A stretch of DNA of 64,000 nt from Bacillota bacterium. Its GTDB lineage: Bacteria > Bacillota > Clostridia > Christensenellales > CAG-138. Location: positions 59,313 to 123,312 of the forward strand of contig JAEWUO010000013.1 in assembly GCA_023459335.1 (NCBI GenBank), written 5' to 3'. Made by a program: the position numbers and the translations under genes. The notes beneath the pieces are model-generated. The model saw only the letters and a program-made list of their open reading frames with translations. It did no database searches and had not been told where the DNA came from. Shown here piece by piece: positions 45,350 to 54,078 of this stretch (positions within the stretch are counted from its first letter, which is position 1; each line of letters opens with the position of its first letter).

Positions 45350-46783
45350 ATGCTGCTTTCGGAACTGGCAATGGCGTCCGGCCTGCGCTATGAAGGCGAA
45401 GACACGGATATCGTCTCCATCGAATACGATTCGCGCAAGGTCAAAAAAGGCAGTATGTTCTGCTGTATTATCGGTTCGCTTCTGGACGGGCATTCGTTTG
45501 CGGAGGCGGCCGTGCAGAGCGGCGCCATCGCGCTTCTCGTCGAGCGGGAACTGCCGATTGCCGTTCCGCAGCTCGTTGTGAAAAACGCGAGGAAAGCGAT
45601 GGCGGAGATGGCCGCCGCATTCTACGGATACCCGCAGCGGGAGATGATGATGCTGGGCGTCACCGGAACGAACGGAAAGACCACCACGACCTACATGGTC
45701 AAGGCGATCGCCGAACAGGCCGGCAAAAAAGTCGGCGTGATCGGCACCATCCGGAACCTCATCGGCAACGAGAGCATCCACACCGACCGCACGACGCCGG
45801 AATCCGTCGATCTCTTCCGAATCCTCCGGATGATGGCGGACGCGCATGTGGACCTTGTGGTCATGGAGACGAGCTCCCACGCGCTGGAGCAGTTCCGCGT
45901 GCACGGTATCAAGTTTGACGTAGGCCTCTTCACAAACCTCACGCAGGATCACCTCGATTACCACAAGTCGTTCGATAATTACCTTGCGGCGAAAAAGATC
46001 CTATTCCTCAACAGCAGGAAGGCGGTCGTCAACGTGGACGATCCGTATTCCGCGCGCATCATGGAAGGGCTGAACATTCCCATCCTGACCTTCGGCGTGC
46101 GCGACCGCGCGGATATTTCCGCGACGGATATCGACATTACGACCGACGGCGTGAGATTCGACCTGCACACGCCCGAGGGCGAGGTGCTCATGAACCTCGC
46201 GATTCCCGGGCTGTTTTCGGTGTTTAACGCGATGGGCGCGGCCGGTATGGCGCTGGCGGTCGGCATCAAGCTCAGCGCGGTCAAGGCGGGGCTGGAATCG
46301 CTCACAAGCGTTTCCGGCAGGCTTGAGCCGGTGAAAACGAACAGGGGCTTCTCCGTATTCGTCGATTACGCGCATACGCCCGACGCGCTGGAAAACGTGC
46401 TGAAAACCGTGCAGCAGTTCGCCAAGGGACGCGTGATCTGCGTCTTTGGATGCGGCGGAGACCGCGACCGCGCGAAAAGGCCGATTATGGGCGAGATCGC
46501 CGGGCGGTTTTCCGAGCTTGCGGTCATCACGAGCGACAACCCGCGTACAGAGGATCCGATGGCCATTATCGAATCCATCGAAGACGGGATGAAGCGCAGC
46601 GGCACGAGGTATACGGTCATCGAAAACCGCAAGGAAGCCATACGCTACGCGCTGCTGGCCGCGCAGGGCGACGACGTGATCATGATTGCCGGAAAAGGCC
46701 ACGAGAATTATCAGGAGATCAACGGAACGAAATATCATTTCGACGATAAAGAGATTGTGGAAGAGCTCCTTGATGAGCTGTAA
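45350..46783 (+). CDS. murE: UDP-MurNAc-tripeptide synthetase MurE (meso-DAP type)
   Basis: A 477-residue cytoplasmic ligase adding the third amino acid to UDP-MurNAc-L-Ala-D-Glu. P-loop GVTGTNGKTTTTY, METSSHAL, QDHLDYHKSFDNYLAAKKILF (with the carbamylated Lys region), and SDNPRTEDP. The DNPR motif is the marker for meso-diaminopimelate. All key residues seem intact, unlike PBP and MraY in the same cluster. The ATG 45350 is preceded by GGGAGG. murF, often next, is absent. Confidence 0.94.
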   Translation: MLLSELAMASGLRYEGEDTDIVSIEYDSRKVKKGSMFCCIIGSLLDGHSFAEAAVQSGAIALLVERELPIAVPQLVVKNARKAMAEMAAAFYGYPQREMMMLGVTGTNGKTTTTYMVKAIAEQAGKKVGVIGTIRNLIGNESIHTDRTTPESVDLFRILRMMADAHVDLVVMETSSHALEQFRVHGIKFDVGLFTNLTQDHLDYHKSFDNYLAAKKILFLNSRKAVVNVDDPYSARIMEGLNIPILTFGVRDRADISATDIDITTDGVRFDLHTPEGEVLMNLAIPGLFSVFNAMGAAGMALAVGIKLSAVKAGLESLTSVSGRLEPVKTNRGFSVFVDYAHTPDALENVLKTVQQFAKGRVICVFGCGGDRDRAKRPIMGEIAGRFSELAVITSDNPRTEDPMAIIESIEDGMKRSGTRYTVIENRKEAIRYALLAAQGDDVIMIAGKGHENYQEINGTKYHFDDKEIVEELLDEL

Positions 46784-46915
46784 GATTTCGAACATGGATT
46801 TATCCGCATCCGCCGCTATACCGACCGGTATTAAGGCGGGTGCGTTTTATATGTATGCGAAAAGAAGAGGAAATTGGGATTGTCCGCCGCGGGTTTTCGG
46901 GGGTATAATACCGGT

Positions 46916-47953
46916 ATGTTTACAATCGTACTGACCGCGCTGACGGCGTTTTGCATCGTCTGGCTTCTTGGCCCGCTGCTGATTCCGATGCTGCAGCGGC
47001 TGACATCCGAGAATAAGCCTCACGAGACCGAGCCGGAACCGCAGCCGCAGCCGCAGAAGAAGAAACAGCAGCAGGCGACGAAAAGACCGCCCGCACCGAC
47101 GATGGGCGGCATAATGATCCTACTTGCGGTCGCAGTGGCTACGCTTGTTTTCGGGCTGGATGGAATGGAGTTTGCGCTGCCCGCGCTGGTCGCGATGCTC
47201 GCTCTGGGCGTGCTGGGGTTTATAGACGATTTTACCAAGACGCGCGGCGCCGAAGGGGAGGGTCTGAAACGCTATCAGAAACTTCTCGTCGAACTGATCG
47301 TAGCGGGGATCGTAGCCGTCTGGGCGTATCGCTCGCCTTTGATCGGTTCCTCGCTTTATCTGCCCGTCTCCGGCTCAGATTGGGATATCGGCGTGTGGTA
47401 CATCCCGCTGTCGGCGCTCGTCGTGCTCGGCATGACGAACGCGGCGCAGATGACCGACGGCATGGATGGTCTTGTGACCGGCGTGAGCATGGTATACTCG
47501 CTGTTTATGATCGCCATACTTGCTGCGATGGCGCTGACGGCCAATCAGGCGGGCGAACTGCTGCTGGGGGGTAATCTCACCGGAACGGCGGTGTTCTCCG
47601 CGGCCGTCGCGGGCGCCTGCGTCGGGTTTTTACGTTATAACACTTATCCCGCGCGCGTGCAGCCCGGCTCCACCGGCGCGCTTGCGCTGGGTGGCGCGGT
47701 GGCGATGCTTGCGCTTCTCAGCCGCTCGATCCTGCTGCTGCCGCTGACGGGGTTCTGCTTCCTTGCGAGCATGGGTTCGGTGGTCCTGCAGGCGTTCAGC
47801 CGCAGGCGGGAGGATGGAAAGCGGCTTTTTCGCGCCGTGCCGATCCACCGGCACTTCGAACAGGCGGGGCACCCCGCGCCGCAGATCGCTTCAATGTACG
47901 CCATTGTCACGGCGGTGCTCTGCGCGATCTGCCTGCTGCCGTATCTCAAATAA
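46916..47953 (+). CDS. mraY: MraY-like phospho-MurNAc-pentapeptide transferase with altered catalytic motifs
   Basis: A 345-residue polytopic membrane protein. MraY normally transfers phospho-MurNAc-pentapeptide to undecaprenyl phosphate (lipid I). Intact parts: PTMGGIMIL, GFIDDFTK (Asp pair) and NAAQMTDGMDGL. Altered parts: the FMGDxGSLALG loop reads VQPGSTGALALGG, so the conserved Asp is Ser252; and the HHH motif reads H311-R312-H313. An unusual Gln/Lys/Pro-rich insert (about 32-60) precedes PTMGG. The ATG at 46916 is used; TTG 46880 with AGAGG nine bases upstream is an alternative giving 12 more residues. Activity is doubtful. Confidence 0.88.
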   Translation: MFTIVLTALTAFCIVWLLGPLLIPMLQRLTSENKPHETEPEPQPQPQKKKQQQATKRPPAPTMGGIMILLAVAVATLVFGLDGMEFALPALVAMLALGVLGFIDDFTKTRGAEGEGLKRYQKLLVELIVAGIVAVWAYRSPLIGSSLYLPVSGSDWDIGVWYIPLSALVVLGMTNAAQMTDGMDGLVTGVSMVYSLFMIAILAAMALTANQAGELLLGGNLTGTAVFSAAVAGACVGFLRYNTYPARVQPGSTGALALGGAVAMLALLSRSILLLPLTGFCFLASMGSVVLQAFSRRREDGKRLFRAVPIHRHFEQAGHPAPQIASMYAIVTAVLCAICLLPYLK

Positions 47954-48000
47954 ACTTACGCTCGAATCGGATTCGGCGTTTCTTCGGAGGCTACCAAAAA

Positions 48001-49353
48001 ATGGAACAACGTAAAAAAGCGCTGATCGTCGGCATGGCGAAGAGCGGAGTCGGCGCGGCCAAACTGCTTGCGCGCGGCGGATGGGACGTGATCGTCAACG
48101 ACAAAAAGGCAGAAATCGCCGGACTGAGCGAGCAGCTTGCCGGCGTGTCCGTCGAGTGGCATTTGGGCGAAGAGCCGCAGAGCCTGCTAAACGGCGTATC
48201 GCTGGTCGTGATCAGCCCCATCATCCCGATGACGGCGCAGTTCGTAAAGGACGCGCAGGCGCGCGGCATCGAGGTCATCGGCGAGATCGAGCTAGGGTAC
48301 CGTTACAGCTACGGAGAATTCGTCTGTATCACCGGAACGAACGGCAAGACGACCTGCACCGCGCTGACCGGCGAAATGTTCAAAAACGGCGGACGGCATA
48401 CGTTCGTGCTTGGCAACATCGGAGTGGCGATCTCCGAGCATGCGCTGGACACGCGCGCTGGCGACGTGGTCGTCGCCGAAACCGCAGCGCTGCAGCTGGA
48501 AGGAAACGTACGCTTTCATGCGCGCGCGGCGGGGGTTTGCAATATTACGGAAGACCATCTCGACCACTTCGGAACGATGGAAAACTACATTGCCGCGAAG
48601 TGCAAGATTTTCGATCACCAGACGTCGGAGGATATCGCGGTGCTGAACTACGACGACGCGGTGGTGCGCGGCATGGCGCGGCTGACTCCCGCGCGCGTCT
48701 ATTATTTTTCTCGGAAAAGCGAGGTTCCGCGAGGGCTGTTTCTGCGCGGGGATGAGGTGATTTACCGAGACGAAGAGGGAGAGTACGCGCTCATCCGCGC
48801 GGAGGAGATCAAAATCCCCGGCGGGCACAACCTCGAAAACGCGATGCTCAGTTCTCTGCTCGCGCTTGGTATGGGCATTTCTCCCGATGCGGTGCGCGAA
48901 ACGCTGAAGACATTTCCCGGCGTGGAACACCGGATCGAATTCGTGCGGGAGTTTGGCGGCGTCCGCTATATCAACGACTCCAAGGGCACCAACCCCGACT
49001 CGACGATCAAGGCGATTCAGGCGATGACGCGCCCGACCGTGCTCATCCTCGGCGGCTACGACAAGCACAGCGACTTCCACGAGCTTTTCGAGCATTTTCA
49101 CGGCAGCAGGCTCAAGGCCATCGTCGTGCTCGGAGAAACAAAACAGAAAATTCTCGATACCGCGCGGGACACGGGGTATCTGGGATATTGCCACGCGACG
49201 GGTACGTTTGAGGACGCGGTTTCCTGCGCTCGCATGATGGCGGCTCCCGGCGATGCGGTGCTCCTTTCGCCCGCCTGCGCAAGCTGGGATATGTTCGATA
49301 ACTTTGAACAGCGTGGCAGGGTATTTAAGCAGATCGTGAATCAATTCCGATAA
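48001..49353 (+). CDS. murD: UDP-MurNAc-L-Ala:D-Glu ligase MurD
   Basis: A 450-residue ligase. P-loop ITGTNGKTTCTAL, NITEDHLDHFGTMENYIAAKCKIF (His and Lys present), YINDSKGTNPDSTIKAI, ILGGYDKHSDF and LLSPACASWDMFDNFEQRG are readable. Variants: the conserved ELSSFQLE segment reads ETAALQLE and the SPGIP turn reads SPIIP. The first may affect substrate binding; the catalytic Glu is kept. The ribosome site is CGGAGG. It is the last gene of the cluster and is followed by a terminator, with no ftsW or murG. Confidence 0.93.
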   Translation: MEQRKKALIVGMAKSGVGAAKLLARGGWDVIVNDKKAEIAGLSEQLAGVSVEWHLGEEPQSLLNGVSLVVISPIIPMTAQFVKDAQARGIEVIGEIELGYRYSYGEFVCITGTNGKTTCTALTGEMFKNGGRHTFVLGNIGVAISEHALDTRAGDVVVAETAALQLEGNVRFHARAAGVCNITEDHLDHFGTMENYIAAKCKIFDHQTSEDIAVLNYDDAVVRGMARLTPARVYYFSRKSEVPRGLFLRGDEVIYRDEEGEYALIRAEEIKIPGGHNLENAMLSSLLALGMGISPDAVRETLKTFPGVEHRIEFVREFGGVRYINDSKGTNPDSTIKAIQAMTRPTVLILGGYDKHSDFHELFEHFHGSRLKAIVVLGETKQKILDTARDTGYLGYCHATGTFEDAVSCARMMAAPGDAVLLSPACASWDMFDNFEQRGRVFKQIVNQFR

Positions 49354-49360
49354 GTATAAC

Positions 49361-49388
49361 AACAACGCCCGCAAGGGCGTTGTTGTTT
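49361..49388. terminator. Bidirectional terminator closing the division cluster
   Basis: AACAACGCCC-gcaa-GGGCGTTGTT with T- and A-rich flanks, between converging murD and the cysteine hydrolase gene. Confidence 0.9.
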
Positions 49389-49398
49389 TATCGCGCGT

Positions 49399-49959
49399 TT
49401 ATTCGTTGATAATGTCGATCTGGCAGGGTTTCATGGCGTTCAGCGCGTTGATGTGCCCCTCCGGCGTCGCGCCCGCGCAGGCCGCCGCATCCACGACGAT
49501 CTTCGCCTCGGGGTAAAACGCCTTGACGAGCAGCGCGTTGCTGATGACGCAGATGTCGGTGCAGAGGCCGACGAGCGTGACTTCCTCCGGTTCTTCGCCG
49601 CCGAGCATCTCGTGGATGCGCATCGGAAGGCTCACGCCGCCGAAGGTGTCCTTCGCGATCATGTGCTGTTCGTCCGCGGCGTTTTTGTGCATGAGCGCCA
49701 TCCAGACGGAAGCGTTCGGCGCCCAGCCGTCGGTTCCCGCGATGCAGTGCTTGACGGGGAGTTTCTTTCCTTCCTGCGTTTCGAGGTATTTCTCGGTATG
49801 CGTGTCCAGCGTGTACAGGATCAGCCCGTCGAAGCCGAGGATGCGCTGTACGACCGCTTCGACGATCGCCTGCGCTTCCTTAGTACCGAGCGAACCTGTG
49901 ATGAAGTCGTTCTGCATGTCCACGACGACGAGGACTTTTTTGTTCAGCGGCTGTTCCAT
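49399..49959 (-). CDS. Cysteine hydrolase, nicotinamidase/isochorismatase-like
   Basis: A 186-residue protein with the complete triad: Asp in VVDMQNDFITG, Lys in MIAKDTFGG and Cys in LVGLCTDICVISNAL. The metal-site DTH is seen in YTLDTHTEKY. It most resembles nicotinamidase (nicotinamide to nicotinate, NAD salvage), but isochorismatase-like family substrates are hard to separate by eye. The TrmH-type gene lies 36 bases upstream on the same strand. Confidence 0.87.
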   Translation of the reverse strand: MEQPLNKKVLVVVDMQNDFITGSLGTKEAQAIVEAVVQRILGFDGLILYTLDTHTEKYLETQEGKKLPVKHCIAGTDGWAPNASVWMALMHKNAADEQHMIAKDTFGGVSLPMRIHEMLGGEEPEEVTLVGLCTDICVISNALLVKAFYPEAKIVVDAAACAGATPEGHINALNAMKPCQIDIINE

Positions 49960-49995
49960 GTGGCAAGACTCCTTTACAGCGGTTTGATGATATTT

Positions 49996-50745
49996 TCAGC
50001 GGGGCATAGCCCCGGATACGACGTACAACAGCACGCCCGCCGCGACGGAAGCGTTGAGCGACTCGGCCCGGCCGCGCATGGTCAGGCGGAAACTTTCGCA
50101 GAGCGCGCCGACTTCCGCACTCACGCCGCTGCCTTCGCTGCCGATCACGAGCGCGACGCCGGGGCTCAGGACTGGCAGCGTTTCTTTGCCGCGCAGGTCC
50201 CCGCAGAGGCAGGTGAATCCCTGGTGCTTCATCTTGTCCAGCTCGGTCGTCAGTTCGCCCTGCCAGACGGACAGATGATAGTTGGAGCCCATCGCGGCGC
50301 GCAGCGTTTTGGGTGCGTATGCGTCCGCACAGGCGGGGGAAAGCAGCACGCCCGCGGCGCCGAACGCGTCCGCCGAGCGCAGGATCGCGCCGACGTTGCC
50401 GGGGTCCTGCACGCCGTCTAGCACGACGGTCAACCCGACGGGGTACGTTTCCGGCGGGTTCAGGGACGGCGTCCCCACCACGGCGACCACGCCCTGCGGC
50501 GTCTGGCTCTCGCAAAGGGACTCGAGGACGCTTCTTGTTACGGTATAGACCGCTTCGATTTCCGGCGCGGAGAATGGGAACCCGTCCTCCACAAAGAGCG
50601 CGCCGACGCGCGCGCCGGAGGCGATCGCTTCGCGCACGAGCTTGCCGCCCTCGATCAGGTGCAGGCCGCTTGCCTTGCGTTCCTTTCTCAGCAGGAGCTT
50701 GCGCGCTTCCTTCACTCGCTCATTCGAGCGGCTCTCGATGATCAT
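49996..50745 (-). CDS. SpoU/TrmH-family RNA 2'-O-methyltransferase
   Basis: A 249-residue protein. An N-terminal substrate-binding domain (NERVKEARKLLLRKERKASGLHLIEGGKLVREAI) precedes the SPOUT knot with VVLDGVQDPGNVGAILRSADAFGAAGVLLS, ALVIGSEGSGVSAEV and SLNASVAAGVLLY. It methylates a ribose in rRNA (23S, RlmB-like) or tRNA; the target cannot be told from the sequence. Confidence 0.92.
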   Translation of the reverse strand: MIIESRSNERVKEARKLLLRKERKASGLHLIEGGKLVREAIASGARVGALFVEDGFPFSAPEIEAVYTVTRSVLESLCESQTPQGVVAVVGTPSLNPPETYPVGLTVVLDGVQDPGNVGAILRSADAFGAAGVLLSPACADAYAPKTLRAAMGSNYHLSVWQGELTTELDKMKHQGFTCLCGDLRGKETLPVLSPGVALVIGSEGSGVSAEVGALCESFRLTMRGRAESLNASVAAGVLLYVVSGAMPR

Positions 50746-50865
50746 GCGCGCCTCCTGTTCCAGAAAAAATCGTGTTTATTCAGCCGGTTTTCGATTTTTA
50801 ACAGTATATCATATTTTAGCCGGAAGCATCGAGAGAAACGGAAAGGAAATTGCATTCTCAAAAGT

Positions 50866-52095
50866 TCAGGAATCTTCCGAAGATTCTGCCGAACGCGTCT
50901 CGTCCGGAATAGCATCGGGACTCCGCCGGCGCAGCGCCGCAAACACCGCTGCGCACAGGATCAGGACCGTGCCCGCGAGCGGCCACATATTCTGATACCG
51001 GCTGTATGTGCTCATGAAATATCCGCATAAAGCAGCGACCAGTCCGCCGATTTGCAGGATCAACGAGGCGAGTGAAAGGATGCCCGCGCGGTGGCTGTCC
51101 GGTGTGAGACGGTTGAGCAGCGTGTTTTCCGTGACGCTGCCGCCGCCGACCATGAGATAAGCGGCCAGATAGACCGCGATGAACGCGATTTTTCCGCCCT
51201 GAAAGAACAGCAGGACGAGACTTCCGCCGATCAGCGCTTTAAAAAGCAGAAGCAGTGCAACGCCGGATTGCTCAAACCGTGAAATCAGGCGTTCCGCTGC
51301 CCAGCTGCCGAGGATGACGAAGACAAACCCCGAAAAACTCACGGCTCCGAACAGCCAGGCGGGCGAACGCATGGCGGAAAGAGCGGGCTGCCAGTAGGTT
51401 TCCACGGAGCTGAATGCAAAGCCGGTCGCGAGCGTAAGCACAAACAGCGTGCGGAAGGTTCCTTTCCGTTTCAGAAACAGAATGCTTCCTTTGGTCTGCG
51501 CGGCAAACTGGCGCAGGTCCGCACAAAATTTGCCTTTTGGCTTGCTGCGGGGCGGTTCCTGCACAAAAAACAATGTCAGGAAAAACAGGCATGCGTAAAT
51601 ACAGGCGTTTGCGCCCAGATTGCCTAAATAACGCGTTCCGAGCTCCGCGAGCAGGCCGCCCAGAAGCGCGCCTGCCGCGAGTCCCGCGCTTTCGATGATT
51701 GAAAGACGCGACGTGATCCGCTGCACGGATGTTCCCGAATCGTCCCGCTGATCGATCGCGAGCGCGTCGAGACTGCCGGAGGCGAACGCGCGTCCCAGCC
51801 CGTTGAGCACGATGGCGACGCATAGCAGCGCGGCGGCGGACGAGAGAAACAGCAGTATATAGCTGACCGTTGAAAGTATGGCGGAGAGAAGGAAAGACAT
51901 TTTTCTGCCGTATAGGTCCGCGAACACACCGCTGGGGAATTCCGCGAGGATCACGGTGAACGAATACAGCCCGATCAGAAGCGAAACCGTGCGAATGTTT
52001 GCACCGTGCTGCAGCAGCGCGAGCGTGAGTACGGACGCAAGGATGCCGGTCGCGATGTTCTTGAATAACAAAATCAACTGAATCGACTTGCGCAT
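50866..52095 (-). CDS. MFS transporter
   Basis: A 409-residue transporter with 12 predicted helices. The family motif between helices 2 and 3 reads GVFADLYGRKMSFLLSA. The start ATG 52095 has GGAG upstream and lies five bases from the end of the ArsR-type gene, so the two form an operon in which the regulator probably controls this drug or metabolite exporter. Confidence 0.88.
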   Translation of the reverse strand: MRKSIQLILLFKNIATGILASVLTLALLQHGANIRTVSLLIGLYSFTVILAEFPSGVFADLYGRKMSFLLSAILSTVSYILLFLSSAAALLCVAIVLNGLGRAFASGSLDALAIDQRDDSGTSVQRITSRLSIIESAGLAAGALLGGLLAELGTRYLGNLGANACIYACLFFLTLFFVQEPPRSKPKGKFCADLRQFAAQTKGSILFLKRKGTFRTLFVLTLATGFAFSSVETYWQPALSAMRSPAWLFGAVSFSGFVFVILGSWAAERLISRFEQSGVALLLLFKALIGGSLVLLFFQGGKIAFIAVYLAAYLMVGGGSVTENTLLNRLTPDSHRAGILSLASLILQIGGLVAALCGYFMSTYSRYQNMWPLAGTVLILCAAVFAALRRRSPDAIPDETRSAESSEDS

Positions 52096-52099
52096 GCGT

Positions 52100-52648
52100 T
52101 TACTCCGAAACGGGATACGCGATCAGCGCATACTCCCAGGGCTTGGCGTCCGCGGCGGGCTCCTCGTGCGCGTCCAGAAACGCGGTGATCATGGCGTAGA
52201 GTTCCTTCGCTTCCGCGGGATGCAGATGCGCGATGCCGGTGAGCATGTCGCCGAATTGCTGTGTGCCGGAGATTGCGTCCGGGTTGGCGTGACAATACGC
52301 AGAAAAGCCTGCGAATACACGGGAAATTTCCGTTTGCATCAGGGCGAAACGCTGGGTTCTGTTCTCGTCGTCCATCATACTGCCGATCTGGATGTTTTTC
52401 GGCAGGATGCGGTAGTACTTCGCCGTGATGCCGTGTATCTGCTCCGTATGACTCAGTTCGACCAGGCCGAGCTCTACCAGCTGGCGGAGATGATGCTGTA
52501 CGGAGGAGGAGGAGATGCCGAGCTGGGATGAAATTTGCTTCGGCGTCATCGGCACAGCCGATATTTTCATACAACGAATCAGATTCTGCCGCTGTGGATT
52601 CATGAAAATATCCAGTTCGCGCTTGCCCGACAATACGATGGTATCCAT
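52100..52648 (-). CDS. ArsR-type winged-helix regulator
   Basis: 182 residues from the ATG at 52648, which follows AAGGAG. The winged helix (about 15-90) reads MTPKQISSQLGISSSSVQHHLRQLVELGLVELSH. The C-terminal half is a helical ligand or dimerisation region without an obvious metal-binding Cys pair. It is first in a two-gene operon with an MFS transporter and has repeated sites in its promoter, which suggests autoregulation. Confidence 0.88.
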   Translation of the reverse strand: MDTIVLSGKRELDIFMNPQRQNLIRCMKISAVPMTPKQISSQLGISSSSVQHHLRQLVELGLVELSHTEQIHGITAKYYRILPKNIQIGSMMDDENRTQRFALMQTEISRVFAGFSAYCHANPDAISGTQQFGDMLTGIAHLHPAEAKELYAMITAFLDAHEEPAADAKPWEYALIAYPVSE

Positions 52649-52671
52649 AATACGCTCCTTAAAAACGATAC

Positions 52672-52702
52672 ACATATAATAACGTAACATATAATGTAAC
52701 GT
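52672..52702. promoter_or_regulatory. Direct-repeat operator candidate upstream of the ArsR-type gene
   Basis: Two near-copies, ATATAAT-aac-GTAAC and ATATAATGTAAC, lie head to tail. On the minus strand, TTGACG and TATTAT (18-base spacing) overlap them as a promoter. Binding of the adjacent regulator would block it. Confidence 0.5.
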
Positions 52703-52719
52703 CAATAGCAAAATAGCGT

Positions 52720-52748
52720 AAAAAAGAACCACCCAAAGGTGGTTCTTA
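52720..52748 (-). terminator. Terminator of infC-rpmI-rplT
   Basis: On the minus strand, AAGAACCACC-tttggg-like loop-GGTGGTTCTT followed by TTTT, 12 bases after the rplT stop. Confidence 0.88.
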
Positions 52749-52760
52749 GTTCGCTTTCGT

Positions 52761-53117
52761 TTACGCTCTTGCCTTAACGGCGATATCCACGAGCTCTTTG
52801 AACGCGTTCATGTCGGTGATGGCGAGGTCGGCGAGGACCTTGCGGTTGATGTTGACGCCCGCGAGCTTGAGCCCGTTGATCAGGCGGCTGTAGGTCGTTC
52901 CGCAGATGCGCGCGCCGGCGTTGATGCGGGCGATCCAGAGACGGCGGTATTCGCGTTTCTTCAGCTTGCGGCCGACGTACGCGTACGCCATGGACTTCAT
53001 GACCTGCTGGGTGGCGGCGCGGTACTGTTTGCTCTTTGCGCCGTAATAACCTTTGGCGAGCCGCAGCACCTTCCGGCGCTTTTTCACGGCGTTGACTGCT
53101 CTTTTAATTCTGGCCAT
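52761..53117 (-). CDS. rplT: 50S ribosomal protein L20
   Basis: 118 residues of standard length. MARIKRAVNAVKKRRKVLRLAKGYYGAKSKQYR is the L20 N-terminal extension that threads into 23S rRNA. It is the last gene of the infC operon, 14 bases after rpmI. In Firmicutes, L20 represses this operon by binding the leader. Confidence 0.98.
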   Translation of the reverse strand: MARIKRAVNAVKKRRKVLRLAKGYYGAKSKQYRAATQQVMKSMAYAYVGRKLKKREYRRLWIARINAGARICGTTYSRLINGLKLAGVNINRKVLADLAITDMNAFKELVDIAVKARA

Positions 53118-53131
53118 AATTCATTTCCTCC

Positions 53132-53329
53132 TCAGTCGTACGGCAGCAGTTTGCGGATCTTCTTTTCTTCGACGTCGGCGATGAAGCCGGTCTGACGAAG
53201 GCCGCGCAGACGCTTGGTGGATTTCTTGGTCAGAATATGGCGCTTATAAGCTTTACTCCGCTTGATCTTGCCGGATTTCGTGAGAGAAAAGCGTTTTGCC
53301 GCGCCGCGATGGGTCTTAATCTTTGGCAT
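53132..53329 (-). CDS. rpmI: 50S ribosomal protein L35
   Basis: 65 residues, standard length: MPKIKTHRGAAKRFSLTKSGKIKRSKAYKRHILTKKSTKRKR-like basic core. Ribosome site AGGAGGAAC. Between infC and rplT as in most bacteria. Confidence 0.97.
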   Translation of the reverse strand: MPKIKTHRGAAKRFSLTKSGKIKRSKAYKRHILTKKSTKRLRGLRQTGFIADVEEKKIRKLLPYD

Positions 53330-53416
53330 GGGTCGGTTCCTCCTGGTTCTTTCTTTCCTGCATTATTTTTCGTCGCTCAGCCGAGCGAATCGGATGAATC
53401 TTTGGTTCGATTTTCG

Positions 53417-53938
53417 TTATTTCTTTTCGCTCTTCTGAGCGAGAATCATGAATAAGCTTCTGCCTTCCATCTTCGGCTCGCGTTCCTTGACCGCACAGTC
53501 TCCCAGCATTTCGAAGAAGCGGGTCATGACGTCCATGCCGATCTCTCCGTGCGTGATCTGGCGGCCGCGGAAGCGGATGGACACCTTGACTTTATCGCCG
53601 TCCGCGAGGAACTTCACGGTCTGTTTGGCCTTGATTTCCATGTCGCGTACGTCGATGGTTGCGGAAAGGCGGATCTCCTTGAGCTCGATGATCTTCTGAT
53701 TCTTGCGCTGTTCCTTTTCGCGCTTGCTCATCTCAAAACGGTATTTGCCGTAATCCATGAGCTTGCAGACGGGTGGGACGCTGTTGGGAGCGATCTTGAC
53801 GAGGTCGAGCTCTTTTTCGTCGGCCATTCTCTGCGCCGCTCGGATCTCCACGATTCCGAGCTGGTCGCCGTTTTCGCCGATTAAGCGGACCTGCGGGTCA
53901 CGGATCTCTTCGTTGATCATCAATTCCGTGATAGCGAT
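53417..53938 (-). CDS. infC: Translation initiation factor IF-3, AUC start
   Basis: IF-3 keeps the 30S subunit free and checks the start codon. The body is clear: INEEIRDPQVRLIGENGDQLGI (N domain), MDYGKYRFEMSKREKEQRKNQ (linker) and ATIDVRDMEIKAKQTVKFLADGDKVKV (C domain). ATG (53920) and TTG (53923) codons lack a good ribosome site. A strong GGAGG lies nine bases before an ATC at 53938, giving (M)AITELMINEEIR, 173 residues, which fits other IF-3 N-termini. infC commonly starts with AUU, AUC or AUA so that IF-3 represses its own translation. Confidence 0.93.
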   Translation of the reverse strand: MAITELMINEEIRDPQVRLIGENGDQLGIVEIRAAQRMADEKELDLVKIAPNSVPPVCKLMDYGKYRFEMSKREKEQRKNQKIIELKEIRLSATIDVRDMEIKAKQTVKFLADGDKVKVSIRFRGRQITHGEIGMDVMTRFFEMLGDCAVKEREPKMEGRSLFMILAQKSEKK

Positions 53939-53953
53939 GGCAGAACACCTCCA

Positions 53954-53992
53954 TAAAATAAAAATAGTGGGCGCAAGTCAGACTGCGCCCAC
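53954..53992 (-). terminator. Attenuator hairpin in the infC leader
   Basis: On the minus strand, GTGGGCGC-agtctgactt-GCGCCCAC is followed by TATTTTTATTTT, a complete intrinsic terminator placed only about 15 bases before the infC ribosome site. In Firmicutes, infC operon leaders are controlled by L20-dependent or attenuation mechanisms. Confidence 0.8.
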
Positions 53993-54078
53993 AAATAACG
54001 TCATGAAAATGATTGTTGCTACCATGCCTGGCAATCGCCGGCAGGTGAGAAGCGGGCGCTTCTGCTTGAACAGGCATT

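Noticed and set aside
46880..46909. Internal promoter (TTGTCC-18-TATAAT) just before mraY
   Set aside because: The -10 lies six bases before the ATG, so the transcript would be leaderless; probably a chance match, although it would be worth noting if start mapping shows it.
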